A stretch of 64,000 nt of DNA, taken from NCBI GenBank assembly GCA_036744795.1, contig DAIOHK010000001.1, positions 70,715-134,714 on the forward strand, given 5' to 3'. The notes under the pieces were generated by a model. It was not told where the DNA came from. It saw nothing but the letters and a program-made list of their open reading frames with translations, and did no database searches. Position numbers and translations under genes: made by a program. Source of the DNA: UBA5486 sp036744795 (lineage in GTDB: Bacteria > Bacillota > UBA4882 > UBA10575). How positions within the stretch are numbered: the stretch's first letter is position 1; every line of letters begins with the position of its first letter. Below are positions 33,833-42,609 of this stretch, in pieces.

Positions 33833-34219
33833 ATGTATAACCTTGACCAACTCCTCTCTTATCTAGTTTTTATGACTATTGTTACTTTTATCTTCGAACG
33901 AATAATAGAAAATCTTCTGATCCCGCTCATCCCAGCCAAAGAGATCCGGAAATCAAATTTATCGGAGAAAGTCTCCAACCAAGAAGTAACTAAAATTGAA
34001 GATTCCTTGCCATCTTTAAACCTTCGTACATACCTTACTTTGTTTTTAATCTTTACCATTGGTTTAGGTCTTGCTCTTTCCCAACCCAGATTCAGACTTT
34101 TAGCCGGTGGACTAGGAGTTGAGGCTATTCCTTTGGTAGATAGTATCTTTACTGCTGCCTTAATGGCTGGTGGCTCACAGCCTCTTCACTCTATAGTAGA
34201 ACAGATCCGCAAAGGATAA
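33833..34219 (+). CDS. Small holin-like membrane protein of unknown function
   Basis: The product has 128 residues. Hydrophobic helices lie at about residues 7-24 and 65-83, and a weaker one at 100-112, with a charged loop between. The C-terminus GGSQPLHSIVEQIRK resembles the GGS-xx-LHD ending of small phage-like membrane proteins. I do not recognise a named family. AAAAGGAGGG precedes the ATG. It has a strong bidirectional terminator, so it forms a monocistronic unit. Confidence 0.6.
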   Translation: MYNLDQLLSYLVFMTIVTFIFERIIENLLIPLIPAKEIRKSNLSEKVSNQEVTKIEDSLPSLNLRTYLTLFLIFTIGLGLALSQPRFRLLAGGLGVEAIPLVDSIFTAALMAGGSQPLHSIVEQIRKG

Positions 34220-34239
34220 CCTACAGATGTTAATTTAGT

Positions 34240-34282
34240 AAAAAGCCCCCGTTTCTCCTCTACAGTGAAACGGGGGCTTTTT
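34240..34282. terminator. Bidirectional terminator between the membrane protein and KDPG aldolase genes
   Basis: AAAAAGCCCCCGTTTC pairs exactly with GAAACGGGGGCTTTTT, with T runs in both directions, between converging genes. Confidence 0.92.
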
Positions 34283-34291
34283 AACTAATAT

Positions 34292-34939
34292 TTATTTTTT
34301 CCTTGCTTCCTGTACAACTTCAATGAATTTGGCTGCTAAAGCACTCAGCTCATCCCATTTTTTCGCAGCCACCAGTTTTTTATCAACCAAAGCACCGCCA
34401 ACTCCGATGAAAGCGGCTCCAGCTTTTATAAACTCAGGAGCAGTCTCCAGGTTTACACCACCAGTTGGAGTTAACCGTACTTGCGGCAAGGGTCCAAGGA
34501 CATCTTTAAAGAAAGCAGGTCCCAGTTTGGTGGCAGGGAAAACTTTAACCACATCAGCACCAGCCTGCCAGGCACGGAGAATCTCAGTGGGTGTAAAAGC
34601 ACCGGGGATACAAGGCACACTATACATACGGCATAGTTTGATAACATCCTCATTTAAGATTGGACTGACAACAAACTTTGCTCCAGCTAAAATTGCCATC
34701 CGGGCTGTCTCTGGATCAAGTACACTACCTACCCCAATTATTGCATTGTCACCAAGCTTTTCTGAAGCTTCTTTGATCGCATCTAAAGCTCCTGGAGAAG
34801 TCATAGTAATCTCCAGTGCTTTAATTCCACCTTTATTTAAAGCTACAGAGATATCCATTAATTCCGAAGCGTTTTTAACACGGATAACAGCAACCACACC
34901 GGTATCGGCGATTGTTTGCATTATTTGTTCCTTATTCAT
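34292..34939 (-). CDS. eda: Bifunctional KDPG/KHG aldolase (Eda-like)
   Basis: This 215-residue TIM-barrel class I aldolase has the Schiff-base Lys in VVKVFPATKLGP and the catalytic Glu in LEITMTSPGAL. Phosphate-binding segments are TPTGGVNLE and IGVGGALVD. It cleaves 2-keto-3-deoxy-6-phosphogluconate to pyruvate and glyceraldehyde-3-phosphate, the last step of the Entner-Doudoroff route. The ATG at 34939 follows CTAGGAGGT; an in-frame start at 34981 lies inside an intergenic hairpin. It works with the KDG kinase two genes upstream. Confidence 0.93.
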   Translation of the reverse strand: MNKEQIMQTIADTGVVAVIRVKNASELMDISVALNKGGIKALEITMTSPGALDAIKEASEKLGDNAIIGVGSVLDPETARMAILAGAKFVVSPILNEDVIKLCRMYSVPCIPGAFTPTEILRAWQAGADVVKVFPATKLGPAFFKDVLGPLPQVRLTPTGGVNLETAPEFIKAGAAFIGVGGALVDKKLVAAKKWDELSALAAKFIEVVQEARKK

Positions 34940-34962
34940 CGCTTTACCTCCTAGTTTTTTAA

Positions 34963-35003
34963 ATGATAGAACCGACCACATTTTTGTAGTCGGTAACTAT
35001 CAT
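34963..35003 (-). promoter_or_regulatory. Interrupted hairpin between the VOC and KDPG aldolase genes
   Basis: ATGATAG-CCGAC (34963-34976) pairs with GTCGG-CTATCAT (34989-35003). On the minus strand it is followed by TTTAAAAAAC. It may be a partial terminator or an mRNA-processing site that tunes aldolase expression within the operon. Confidence 0.45.
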
Positions 35004-35013
35004 CTCTTAATTC

Positions 35014-35400
35014 TTACCGTAAAGGATTAGGCCTATAAATCAACTGTACCTGGTTTTCTTCGGGATCTAAGAAAAAGACAACTTTAACTCCACCCGAAGC
35101 CTCCTTAGGCTCCCCACAAAAATTAACGCCCGCATTTTTAAGATGAGTATATGCTTGGTCAAAATCATCAACTTCAATTGCTAAGTGCGTATATCGGCGT
35201 TCATTTCCCGAAAGGATCTTGGTCTCTGCTTTGTATGGCATAATCTCAATCATAGACCCAGATTCCCCGGTAACAAAAAAGGTGGGTGGCGTTTTTTTAT
35301 TTTTGTAAACAACTTTAAAGTTAAAGAGCTTTTCATACCAGGAAGCCAGTTTTTCTGTATCTTCGGCCATGAGGCCAATATGTTCTATTCCCCGAAACAT
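35014..35400 (-). CDS. VOC family (glyoxalase/dioxygenase-fold) protein
   Basis: The product has 128 residues with two beta-alpha-beta-beta-beta modules. Likely metal ligands are His in FRGIEHIGLMA, Glu in MIEIMPY, His in YTHLAIEVDDF and the C-terminal strand VQLIY. VOC proteins catalyse isomerisations, glyoxalase or ring-cleavage steps; which applies cannot be read here. It lies between KDG kinase (17 bases upstream) and KDPG aldolase, so it may act on a sugar acid, for example as an isomerase or epimerase. This is inference from context. Confidence 0.75.
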   Translation of the reverse strand: MFRGIEHIGLMAEDTEKLASWYEKLFNFKVVYKNKKTPPTFFVTGESGSMIEIMPYKAETKILSGNERRYTHLAIEVDDFDQAYTHLKNAGVNFCGEPKEASGGVKVVFFLDPEENQVQLIYRPNPLR

Positions 35401-35417
35401 TACTAACCCCTTCTTCC

Positions 35418-36443
35418 TTATCTTTGCACCCGGCCAGAAGCATCCCCTTTAGCTAAGAGTTCTACTTCTGCTGCAGAAACCAGATTGAAATCACCAAAAA
35501 TAGTATGTTTCAGACAAGAAGCAGCAACTGCAAACTCTACTGCTTCGCGGGAAGATTTTCCACTTAATAGCGAGTAAATTAATCCGCCAGCAAAGGAGTC
35601 TCCACCGCCTACCCGGTCAACAATATGCATTTTATATACTTTTGAGCGATAGTATTCTTTACCATCGAATAATAAGGCGGACCAGTTATTATCCGAAGCT
35701 GAAAGACTTTCTCTTAAGGTAATTGCCACTTTTTCCAGACCAAAACGATCGGCTAGTTGTTTGGCAACATCCCTATACCCTTCCTCATTGAGTTTTCCAG
35801 AGGTAACATCACTGGAGGCTGCTTTGATTCCAAATACTTTCTCCGCATCCTCTTCATTACCAATCGAAACATCAACATACTCCATAAACTTGCTCATAAC
35901 TTTGTTTGCTTTTTCTGGAGTCCAGAGTTTCTTCCGGTAGTTTAAATCAACACTAACTTTAACCCCTTTACTTTTAGCCGCTTTAAGGGCCTCTAAGGTA
36001 ACTTCAGCAACATTATCCCCAAGGGCTGGAGTAATACCGGTAAAATGGAACCAGTCAGCTCCTTCAAAAATCTTCTCCCAATCAAATTCACCAGGTTTCA
36101 CCTGAGCAATAGCTGCATTAGCCCGGTCATACACAACTTTAGAAGGTCTCTGGGAAGCACCTGTTTCTTGGTAATAGATACCTAACCGGTCACCACCTCT
36201 TAAGATCTCATCCGTCTTTACTCCATACCGACGTAAGCTATTAACTGCAGCTTGGCCGATTTCATGTTCAGGAACTTTTGTCACATAATATGAATCTAAA
36301 CCATAATTTGCTAGGGAGACCGCAACGTTAGCTTCCCCTCCACCATAGACAATATCAAAACTTTCAGCTTGAACAAATCTTTGATGGTTTGGGGGCGACA
36401 AACGTAACATAATTTCACCAAAAGTAACAACTTTTTTTGCCAA
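35418..36443 (-). CDS. kdgK: 2-keto-3-deoxygluconate kinase (PfkB family)
   Basis: The product has 341 residues. PfkB marks are FGEIMLRLSPPNHQRF at the start, GGGEANVAVSLANYG, and the C-terminal RVGGGDSFAGGLIYSLL with the catalytic Asp. Closest recognisable type is KDG kinase, which phosphorylates 2-keto-3-deoxygluconate for the aldolase encoded downstream. The TTG start follows GGAGCAG. A 198-base interval with a diverged repeat separates it from the flavoprotein gene, so it may have a separate promoter. Confidence 0.88.
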   Translation of the reverse strand: MAKKVVTFGEIMLRLSPPNHQRFVQAESFDIVYGGGEANVAVSLANYGLDSYYVTKVPEHEIGQAAVNSLRRYGVKTDEILRGGDRLGIYYQETGASQRPSKVVYDRANAAIAQVKPGEFDWEKIFEGADWFHFTGITPALGDNVAEVTLEALKAAKSKGVKVSVDLNYRKKLWTPEKANKVMSKFMEYVDVSIGNEEDAEKVFGIKAASSDVTSGKLNEEGYRDVAKQLADRFGLEKVAITLRESLSASDNNWSALLFDGKEYYRSKVYKMHIVDRVGGGDSFAGGLIYSLLSGKSSREAVEFAVAASCLKHTIFGDFNLVSAAEVELLAKGDASGRVQR

Positions 36444-36545
36444 TTTCCAATCTGCTCCTTTCCCAAAATAAAATCATAGACCTCTTAAATTATATTACTT
36501 TAATTTATTATTATAGTTTAATTGGTTTTAAATTCTTGTAAATCT

Positions 36546-36630
36546 AAGGAATTATATTATTTATTGATTTAAGATTTAACCATAATATATTCTGTTTGAA
36601 GAGGTCTCTTCAGAAATTAGGCAATTTCCA
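36546..36630. repeat. GAATTGCATAATT-family repeat upstream of the KDG kinase
   Basis: Left end AAGGAATTATATTATT, internal AGATTTAACCATAATATATT, right end TTAGGCAATTTCC (inverse GGAAATTGCCTAA). It fills most of the interval between the KDG kinase and the flavoprotein. Confidence 0.55.
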
Positions 36631-36641
36631 CGAATTAATAA

Positions 36642-38645
36642 TTATTCAGCAAAAATTTTTTTGCTTATATAATCCTGCCAAACATTCTCAAACCAGAAAT
36701 CATCTTCCGGAATGGGTCTCACCGGTACCCATTGCATAAAATGTTCCCCATTTTTATTAGTATACTCAAGAATTTCTCTTCGCAACTCTTTTAGTTCTAA
36801 GCGAAACTTCCAACCCGCATCCAGACTCTCAACACTCTCTCCGGAATCATCTAAAACTAAATAAGAACCACGGCTTCCGCCTCCACGTTCCAGGTAAAGA
36901 TCTATGCTTTTTAAGACCGCGAGCTGTGTCAGTAGTAATTGGCGGTTCTGAAAGAACTCAAGTAATTCTGCCTTACTATTGAGTCTGACTTTACCCGAGT
37001 TAAGCTTAGATAAAGCTGCTTCTGACTCCTGAAGGGCTTCCTTAATCCAATCCTCTTTCCGAATATGAGCAGCAGCTTTACTCATTAACCTTTGTGATGT
37101 TTCTCTAAAAGACATCATATCCTGACCTTCTTTGTCCACACAACTTAAAGCGGTGTTTACTAAAGAAAGTTTTTTCCTAAGTTGTTCTTCAATCAAGGTT
37201 AAAAACTCTTCAGGACAAAGAGAGCAATCGTAGTAACAGTTGGCAATATACTGAGCAGCCCGGTATCCACCTACCTGACCGGAGTTTAATGCTGAACCAC
37301 CCGGACGGTAAATCCCATGCGTTCCATTAACCTCACCGATTGGGAACAGGTGACGCACATTAGATTCCCACCAAATGTTTCCTTTTAAACCACCATTATT
37401 ATGTTGTGCACAAACTGCTATCTCCAGTGGCTCAGAACGTAAATCTATCCCATTTTCTTTATACAACTCAATTGCCATTGGATTCATCTGTTCTAATCTT
37501 TCAAGCGGTGTTCCGAAAAGTGCCCCTGATTTTTCCAGGTATCCATAAGCTTCCTCTTCTAATTCTTTAAATGGAAACTCATCATTACCTTTTCCAGCAG
37601 AAGAATTTCTTCGGAAATCCATAAATACTTTCCGACCCTTAATAACCGTTTCTTGATAGACCAAAAGATCAATCAAGGAAGAACCATAATTCTGTATTTT
37701 CCTGGGATCAAAGGGCCACTGATAGCCTTTAAGAAAAATAGCTGTTCCTAGTTTGCCCAATGTTGGAAAGTAATCATTGAGAAATTCCCGCTCATCGGAA
37801 CCATCCGGCTTAGTACTGATATATCTGGGAATCACCTGCTGATAAGTACCGGAGACATTCCACCGGAATTTGGTAGAAGCTAAACCATATTGCCATTCCG
37901 TCATATTAACAGCTGTTGCTCCAATCTCCAATGCGATTCCGGTACTTCCCAAATGGCCTTTCGGATATACTGAAGTTTCGTATAATCCACCCGGTCCTCC
38001 TGTACCAATCACAATATTCTCTGCCTGAAACAGTACAAGGGAACCCAAACCCTTTTCCGCTTTAGATTTATCAATAGCAAGGGCGCCTATAACTCTACTT
38101 TCCCCTGCTTCTTCTTTGGTGAATAAAGCAATTACCTCATGTCCATCGAGAATTGGAATCTCTTCTTTTTCCACTTCAGAACGTAATTTCTGAAACATCT
38201 GGTTAGAAGTCCAGGGTCCAGCAGAAGTAGCCCGTTGCTTAGGATCATGATCTGTCTTGTAACCAACATACCCACCATAAGTATTATGCGGAAAAGGGAC
38301 ACCAATCTGGACAAGATGATAAAACTCCTGAGCAGATAAGGCGGCCTCAACAAGGGCGATGTCGCCATGCATCGCCCCGCCGTTAAATAAGGCCTCCGCC
38401 ATTTCATAAACAGAATCTTTTCCTTCCCCGAACAGGGAAAGCTTATAAAATGTTTGCTTATCGGATCCGGAATTATTAGAAGTGCCTCCGCCTAATCTTT
38501 CAGTTACAATTAAAATGTCACGCTGACCAAATTTTGAAAGGTGCCAAGCACAATTTAAGGAAGCTGCTCCGGAACCAATAATCAAGGTATGCACCTGATA
38601 TAAAGGAAGATTTAGATTTTCAAATCTTATTGTCGTCTTAGTCAT
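36642..38645 (-). CDS. FAD-dependent oxidoreductase, fumarate reductase flavoprotein-like
   Basis: The product has 667 residues. The N-terminal dinucleotide motif is HTLIIGSGAASLNCAWHLS, followed by LGGGTSNNSGSDKQTF. Later FAD-contacting segments are NIVIGTGGPGGLYE and LFPIGEVNGTHGIYRPGGSA, as in succinate dehydrogenase/fumarate reductase-type flavoproteins. A long helical C-terminal domain follows. The substrate is unknown; no iron-sulfur or membrane subunit is next to it. It is 12 bases downstream of a zinc alcohol dehydrogenase, so both probably act in one sugar-acid or polyol pathway. AGGAGGG supports the ATG. Confidence 0.82.
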   Translation of the reverse strand: MTKTTIRFENLNLPLYQVHTLIIGSGAASLNCAWHLSKFGQRDILIVTERLGGGTSNNSGSDKQTFYKLSLFGEGKDSVYEMAEALFNGGAMHGDIALVEAALSAQEFYHLVQIGVPFPHNTYGGYVGYKTDHDPKQRATSAGPWTSNQMFQKLRSEVEKEEIPILDGHEVIALFTKEEAGESRVIGALAIDKSKAEKGLGSLVLFQAENIVIGTGGPGGLYETSVYPKGHLGSTGIALEIGATAVNMTEWQYGLASTKFRWNVSGTYQQVIPRYISTKPDGSDEREFLNDYFPTLGKLGTAIFLKGYQWPFDPRKIQNYGSSLIDLLVYQETVIKGRKVFMDFRRNSSAGKGNDEFPFKELEEEAYGYLEKSGALFGTPLERLEQMNPMAIELYKENGIDLRSEPLEIAVCAQHNNGGLKGNIWWESNVRHLFPIGEVNGTHGIYRPGGSALNSGQVGGYRAAQYIANCYYDCSLCPEEFLTLIEEQLRKKLSLVNTALSCVDKEGQDMMSFRETSQRLMSKAAAHIRKEDWIKEALQESEAALSKLNSGKVRLNSKAELLEFFQNRQLLLTQLAVLKSIDLYLERGGGSRGSYLVLDDSGESVESLDAGWKFRLELKELRREILEYTNKNGEHFMQWVPVRPIPEDDFWFENVWQDYISKKIFAE

Positions 38646-38657
38646 TACCCATCCCTC

Positions 38658-39743
38658 CTAAGGCTCAATTATAACTTTAATCCCCGAGCGATCAGCTACC
38701 GCCTGTAGAGCCTTATTGGCCTCAGAAAGAGGGAAACGATGTGTGACCATCTTAGCAAAAGCTTCCGGATTATTCCGGACAAGGAGTACTGCTTGTCGGA
38801 TATGGGAGACATCACTAACCCAAACCCCTTGGAATCTTACATTTTTCCGTACAATTAAACCGAAAGTATCAAGCGGCCAAGCTGGAGCCGGAACACCAAA
38901 GCCAACAGAAATGTAAGCACCACCTGGTCTGACCAGTGGTAACCCTTCATCCAAGACCGAGTTATGTCCTACAGCTTCCATTGCCACATCTACTCCCCGG
39001 CCACTTGTAAGATCGGAAATTAATTTTACCCGTTCTTCCCGGGAAGTCTCAGCTAAACTTAGAAGATGAGTAACTCCAAACTCCTGTGCTAAAGGCTCCT
39101 TCTCCGGACTACGTTTAATTGCAATAATTTCCGATGCTCCCTTAGCTTTGGCAAAGGCAGCAAGGAAAAGGCCCAAAGGTCCTACCCCCTGAATCAGAAC
39201 TACATCTCCCGGCTTAATCTTTGCTAATTCAATCGTATGAGCCGCAGTCCCGCCTGAACAAGAGGCTGCAACCATCACTGCTGGATTATCATCCTCTTTT
39301 AGCTTAATAATTTGCGTATCAGCAGTTAATAGTAGTTCTTCAGCATAACATCCCCGAATCTGCCTAGGATTTTCTGATGATCTACTGATTCCATAGGTCC
39401 AACGATCCGAACAAAGGCTTGGATCTTTGGCAATTGTACAATAATAGCATTTACCACAAGTTACCCCCCGATTCCAAAGGATCAAATCGCCTTCATTAAT
39501 CTCCTGTCCATCAAGATCAAAGCAAGGTCCTGCCAGCTCTTTAATAATTCCTACCCCTTCGTGTCCTGGAACCATCGGGATCGGAGTACGCGGATCCTCC
39601 CCAGAGGTGATATGAAGGTCAGAACCACAGACCCCGGCAGCAACAATCTTTACCAGAACCTCTCCCGGGCCCGGATGCACCTCCGGAAAATCTTCTATTA
39701 CCAATGGTTTACCAAATTCCCTTAAAACAGCAGCTTTAGGCAT
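38658..39743 (-). CDS. Zinc-binding medium-chain alcohol dehydrogenase
   Basis: The product has 361 residues. Catalytic zinc ligands are in GVCGSDLHITSGED and PGHEGVGII, and the structural zinc lobe is CGKCYYCTIAKDPSLC. The Rossmann segment is IQGVGPLGLFLAAF. It resembles sorbitol/threonine-dehydrogenase-like enzymes that oxidise a secondary alcohol with NAD(P). The exact substrate is unknown. AGGAGGGGG precedes the ATG. It is the middle gene between the PreA-PreT fusion (67 bases upstream) and the flavoprotein. Confidence 0.88.
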   Translation of the reverse strand: MPKAAVLREFGKPLVIEDFPEVHPGPGEVLVKIVAAGVCGSDLHITSGEDPRTPIPMVPGHEGVGIIKELAGPCFDLDGQEINEGDLILWNRGVTCGKCYYCTIAKDPSLCSDRWTYGISRSSENPRQIRGCYAEELLLTADTQIIKLKEDDNPAVMVAASCSGGTAAHTIELAKIKPGDVVLIQGVGPLGLFLAAFAKAKGASEIIAIKRSPEKEPLAQEFGVTHLLSLAETSREERVKLISDLTSGRGVDVAMEAVGHNSVLDEGLPLVRPGGAYISVGFGVPAPAWPLDTFGLIVRKNVRFQGVWVSDVSHIRQAVLLVRNNPEAFAKMVTHRFPLSEANKALQAVADRSGIKVIIEP

Positions 39744-39810
39744 TAATCCCCCTCCTACTCTTATTCGACACCTTAGTTTTACACCATTTTTTCACTAATT
39801 GAAACCGTTT

Positions 39811-42342
39811 TTATCGATCTTTCATTACAATGGTCTGGTTCGGACAAACCTGGGCACACATACCACAACCATCGCATTTATCACTCATCTGATGCTGATC
39901 TTTATCAGTATCTACCGCAAAATAGATACAGATATTTTCACAAAGATCACAGCCCACTCCGCAGCCGCAGGCTAAACAACGTTGGCTCTCTCGAACAGCT
40001 GTTTTCTCATCAAAACCTGTTTCTACCAGGTCAAACCCACTTTTTCTCTCAGCTATGGAAATCATCGGCATCTTTTCTCTTTTTCCAATGTGGAATTCTT
40101 TAGTTCTCTTTAGAACATCTATTTTATCAACCACTCTAGTAACCTTTACAGGTTTTAATACTGGTTTGCCTCCACTAAGGAAGTTATCAATCGCGGCAGC
40201 CACTTCCCGGCCGCTCCCAATCGCCTCTACTACAGTAGCTGGCCCAGACACCAGGTCTCCAGCAGCAAATACTCCAGAAGGTAATTTTTCTTCATCAAAC
40301 TTGCCATCGGCAAATTCCGAGAATGGAAGTTCCGGTTGTTGGCCAATAGCAGTAATTACCTGGTCAACATGGAGAACGAAATCCGTATCCCGAACCTCTT
40401 CCGGTCTTCTCCGGTTAGAAGGATCTTTCTCACCCAAAACTAAATTGACGCAAGCTAGACCAGAGACTTTTCCGTTTTCAGTCTGTACCTCTTTAGGGGC
40501 CACCAGATACATAATCTTAACCCCTTCTTCTTCAGCAGCAATAATCTCTTCTTCATTAGCTGGCATCTCATCACGAGTCCGCCGGTAAACTAGGTAGACA
40601 GTCTCTGCTCCCAAACGCAAAGCACTACGGGCAGCATCAATTGCAGTATTTCCTCCTCCAACGATCGCTACTTTCCGACCGACAGTAACATCCTCTCCAT
40701 TGGCAATCTGATAAAGGAAGGAAAGTCCATCAGTTACTCCTTTAGCCTCTTCACCTGGGATCCCTAGTTTAGATCCACGGTGAGCACCTACTGCCAGGCA
40801 AACTGCTTGATAATCATTGGCCAGCTGTTTAAGATCTTGTACTTCTGAGTTAAGCTGGAGCTCTACTCCTAAGTCTTTAATATAATCAACTTCCGAATCA
40901 ATTTCTGTCAGTGGCAAACGATAACGTGGAATCCCTACGCGCATCATTCCGCCAGCTTCCGGAAGCTTATCAAAGACTATTACTTTATATCCAGCTACTG
41001 CCAGATCATGAGCGGCTGTCAAGCCTGCCGGGCCTGCTCCGATTACCGCCACTTTCTCTGTACGTGAACCAACAGAATCTGGTATTGCCCGTTTTAAATT
41101 ATGTTTTTCGCCCCATTCCAAAACAAAGCGTTTAATATTGCGGGTGGAAACAGGCTCATCAATCTCACCACGGGTACATTCTTGTTCACAAAAATGATTA
41201 CATACCAAACCACAGATATTCTGGAATGGACTTGCTGATTGAATCTGATGCCATGCTTCTTCAAACTTTCTCTGGGCTACCAATCTGGTATAGGCCTGAA
41301 CCGGAACATTAATCGGACAAGCATTCTTACATGGTGCAGCCGGCGGATTTTCAATACAAGCAATTTTGGTTCTTTGCCGGTTAACCTCTTTAGTACCTTT
41401 AATCCGGTCACAGATTTTTCCTCTGAATTCATCAATGGTTTTATAACCTTTAGCATCCATCCAGTCCGAAAGCTGTTGGTTAAATTCTTCAATAATCGAA
41501 TACCCATACATATAAATAGCGGTACAAAATTGTACTGCATTACACCCTACCAAAAGATACTTGACAACATCATCCCCACAGGTAACTCCGGATGAACCAG
41601 CAATATTAATATTGACTTTTGGCCTAATCTGGCTGATCCAACGCAATGGATAATTAATTGCCCATGGTCCGCCAAAACCGGCATAGCCACCGTGCATAAT
41701 AGGAGCTTCAGTATTAGTATCAATCTCTAAACCAGTAAAACGGTTAAAGACTGTTACACCATCAACCCCGATCTCCTGTAGTTTTAAGACTAAGGCTTCC
41801 GGTGAAGTAAGCATTGGGCTAATCTTAGCTACTACCGGGATTTTTACAGCATCCTTTACCAGTTTAACTGTTTCGGCAATCGTATTCTCTACTGCCCCAC
41901 CTCGGAAAGTAATAGAACCATGAGGACAAGAAGTATTTAATTCAATAGCATCAGCACCGGCCTCTTCCATTAATTTAGCATAATTAACCCAACCTTCCGG
42001 CGTTAGGCAATTGATTGAAGGAATAATCTTTAAGGTTTTAAGTGTGGCTTTAGCTTTTGCCACTTCCTCTGCATAACGTTCCGGTCCCCACTCTGAAGCC
42101 TGCTCATAAGAGTAAAGAGTCGTTGATTTGTGATCCTTAAGTTGACGTCGGATAACCTGAAAACGAGGGGTTGGTGATTTCCTACTCACCTCATCCTCAA
42201 ATAAGGATTTCATCACAACTGCTCCGGCACCATGATCTTCTGCCTTTTTCATTCGCTCTACATTCTCGGTTATCCCGGCGGAAGCCAGAATCAGCGGTGA
42301 AACTAAATCCAAGCCTAAATACTTAGTTCTAATATCTGCCAT
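39811..42342 (-). CDS. PreA-PreT type fusion: dihydropyrimidine/dihydroorotate dehydrogenase-like plus GltD-like oxidoreductase plus ferredoxin
   Basis: The product has 843 residues in three parts. Residues about 1-310 form a TIM-barrel DHOD-like domain (PSINCLTPEGW, ELNTSCPHG, VAKISPML, NIAGSSGVTCGDDV). Residues about 330-775 form a GltD-like electron-transfer domain: the Cys-rich start CKNACPINVPVQAY and CGLVCNHFCEQECTRGEID, FAD motif VIGAGPAGLTAA and NAD(P) motif VAIVGGGNTAIDAA. The end has 4Fe-4S ferredoxin Cys clusters (CLACGCGVGCDLC, CDGCGMCAQVCPN). E. coli splits these as PreA and PreT; mammalian DPYD has them in the opposite order. At the position of the DPYD catalytic Cys, the loop here reads RGGAVEN, without Cys. 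The real substrate may differ from dihydropyrimidines. Confidence 0.85.
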   Translation of the reverse strand: MADIRTKYLGLDLVSPLILASAGITENVERMKKAEDHGAGAVVMKSLFEDEVSRKSPTPRFQVIRRQLKDHKSTTLYSYEQASEWGPERYAEEVAKAKATLKTLKIIPSINCLTPEGWVNYAKLMEEAGADAIELNTSCPHGSITFRGGAVENTIAETVKLVKDAVKIPVVAKISPMLTSPEALVLKLQEIGVDGVTVFNRFTGLEIDTNTEAPIMHGGYAGFGGPWAINYPLRWISQIRPKVNINIAGSSGVTCGDDVVKYLLVGCNAVQFCTAIYMYGYSIIEEFNQQLSDWMDAKGYKTIDEFRGKICDRIKGTKEVNRQRTKIACIENPPAAPCKNACPINVPVQAYTRLVAQRKFEEAWHQIQSASPFQNICGLVCNHFCEQECTRGEIDEPVSTRNIKRFVLEWGEKHNLKRAIPDSVGSRTEKVAVIGAGPAGLTAAHDLAVAGYKVIVFDKLPEAGGMMRVGIPRYRLPLTEIDSEVDYIKDLGVELQLNSEVQDLKQLANDYQAVCLAVGAHRGSKLGIPGEEAKGVTDGLSFLYQIANGEDVTVGRKVAIVGGGNTAIDAARSALRLGAETVYLVYRRTRDEMPANEEEIIAAEEEGVKIMYLVAPKEVQTENGKVSGLACVNLVLGEKDPSNRRRPEEVRDTDFVLHVDQVITAIGQQPELPFSEFADGKFDEEKLPSGVFAAGDLVSGPATVVEAIGSGREVAAAIDNFLSGGKPVLKPVKVTRVVDKIDVLKRTKEFHIGKREKMPMISIAERKSGFDLVETGFDEKTAVRESQRCLACGCGVGCDLCENICIYFAVDTDKDQHQMSDKCDGCGMCAQVCPNQTIVMKDR

Positions 42343-42420
42343 AACAAAACCCCCTTAAGTAATTAGATTTTCATCATTTCATGTGCGTGGGTTGTCGACT
42401 CACCCGGTTTTTTGATTTTA

Positions 42421-42480
42421 ATCACTTCGTGATGTTAAGGTAACCGGCATGAGCGACTAGGTAGCCAGCATAAGCGATTA
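42421..42480. repeat. TCACTTCGTGATGTTAAGG repeat, copy 2 with internal tandem
   Basis: The first 40 bases match 29022-29059. The second part is a short tandem duplication: TAACCGGCATGAGCGACTA (42441-42459) and TAGCCAGCATAAGCGATTA (42462-42480). It lies between the divergent PreA-PreT fusion and AraC genes. Confidence 0.65.
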
Positions 42481-42609
42481 CTAATGTGTTACGGGCCTTT
42501 TCAAAATAACCCATCTCTATGTTACTACAAAAACACAGGGAAAAGGTATTGATTTTTGTGCTAAAAGTATGTATTTTAGTAGTAAAGGAATAAATAAGGT
42601 GGGAAAAGC

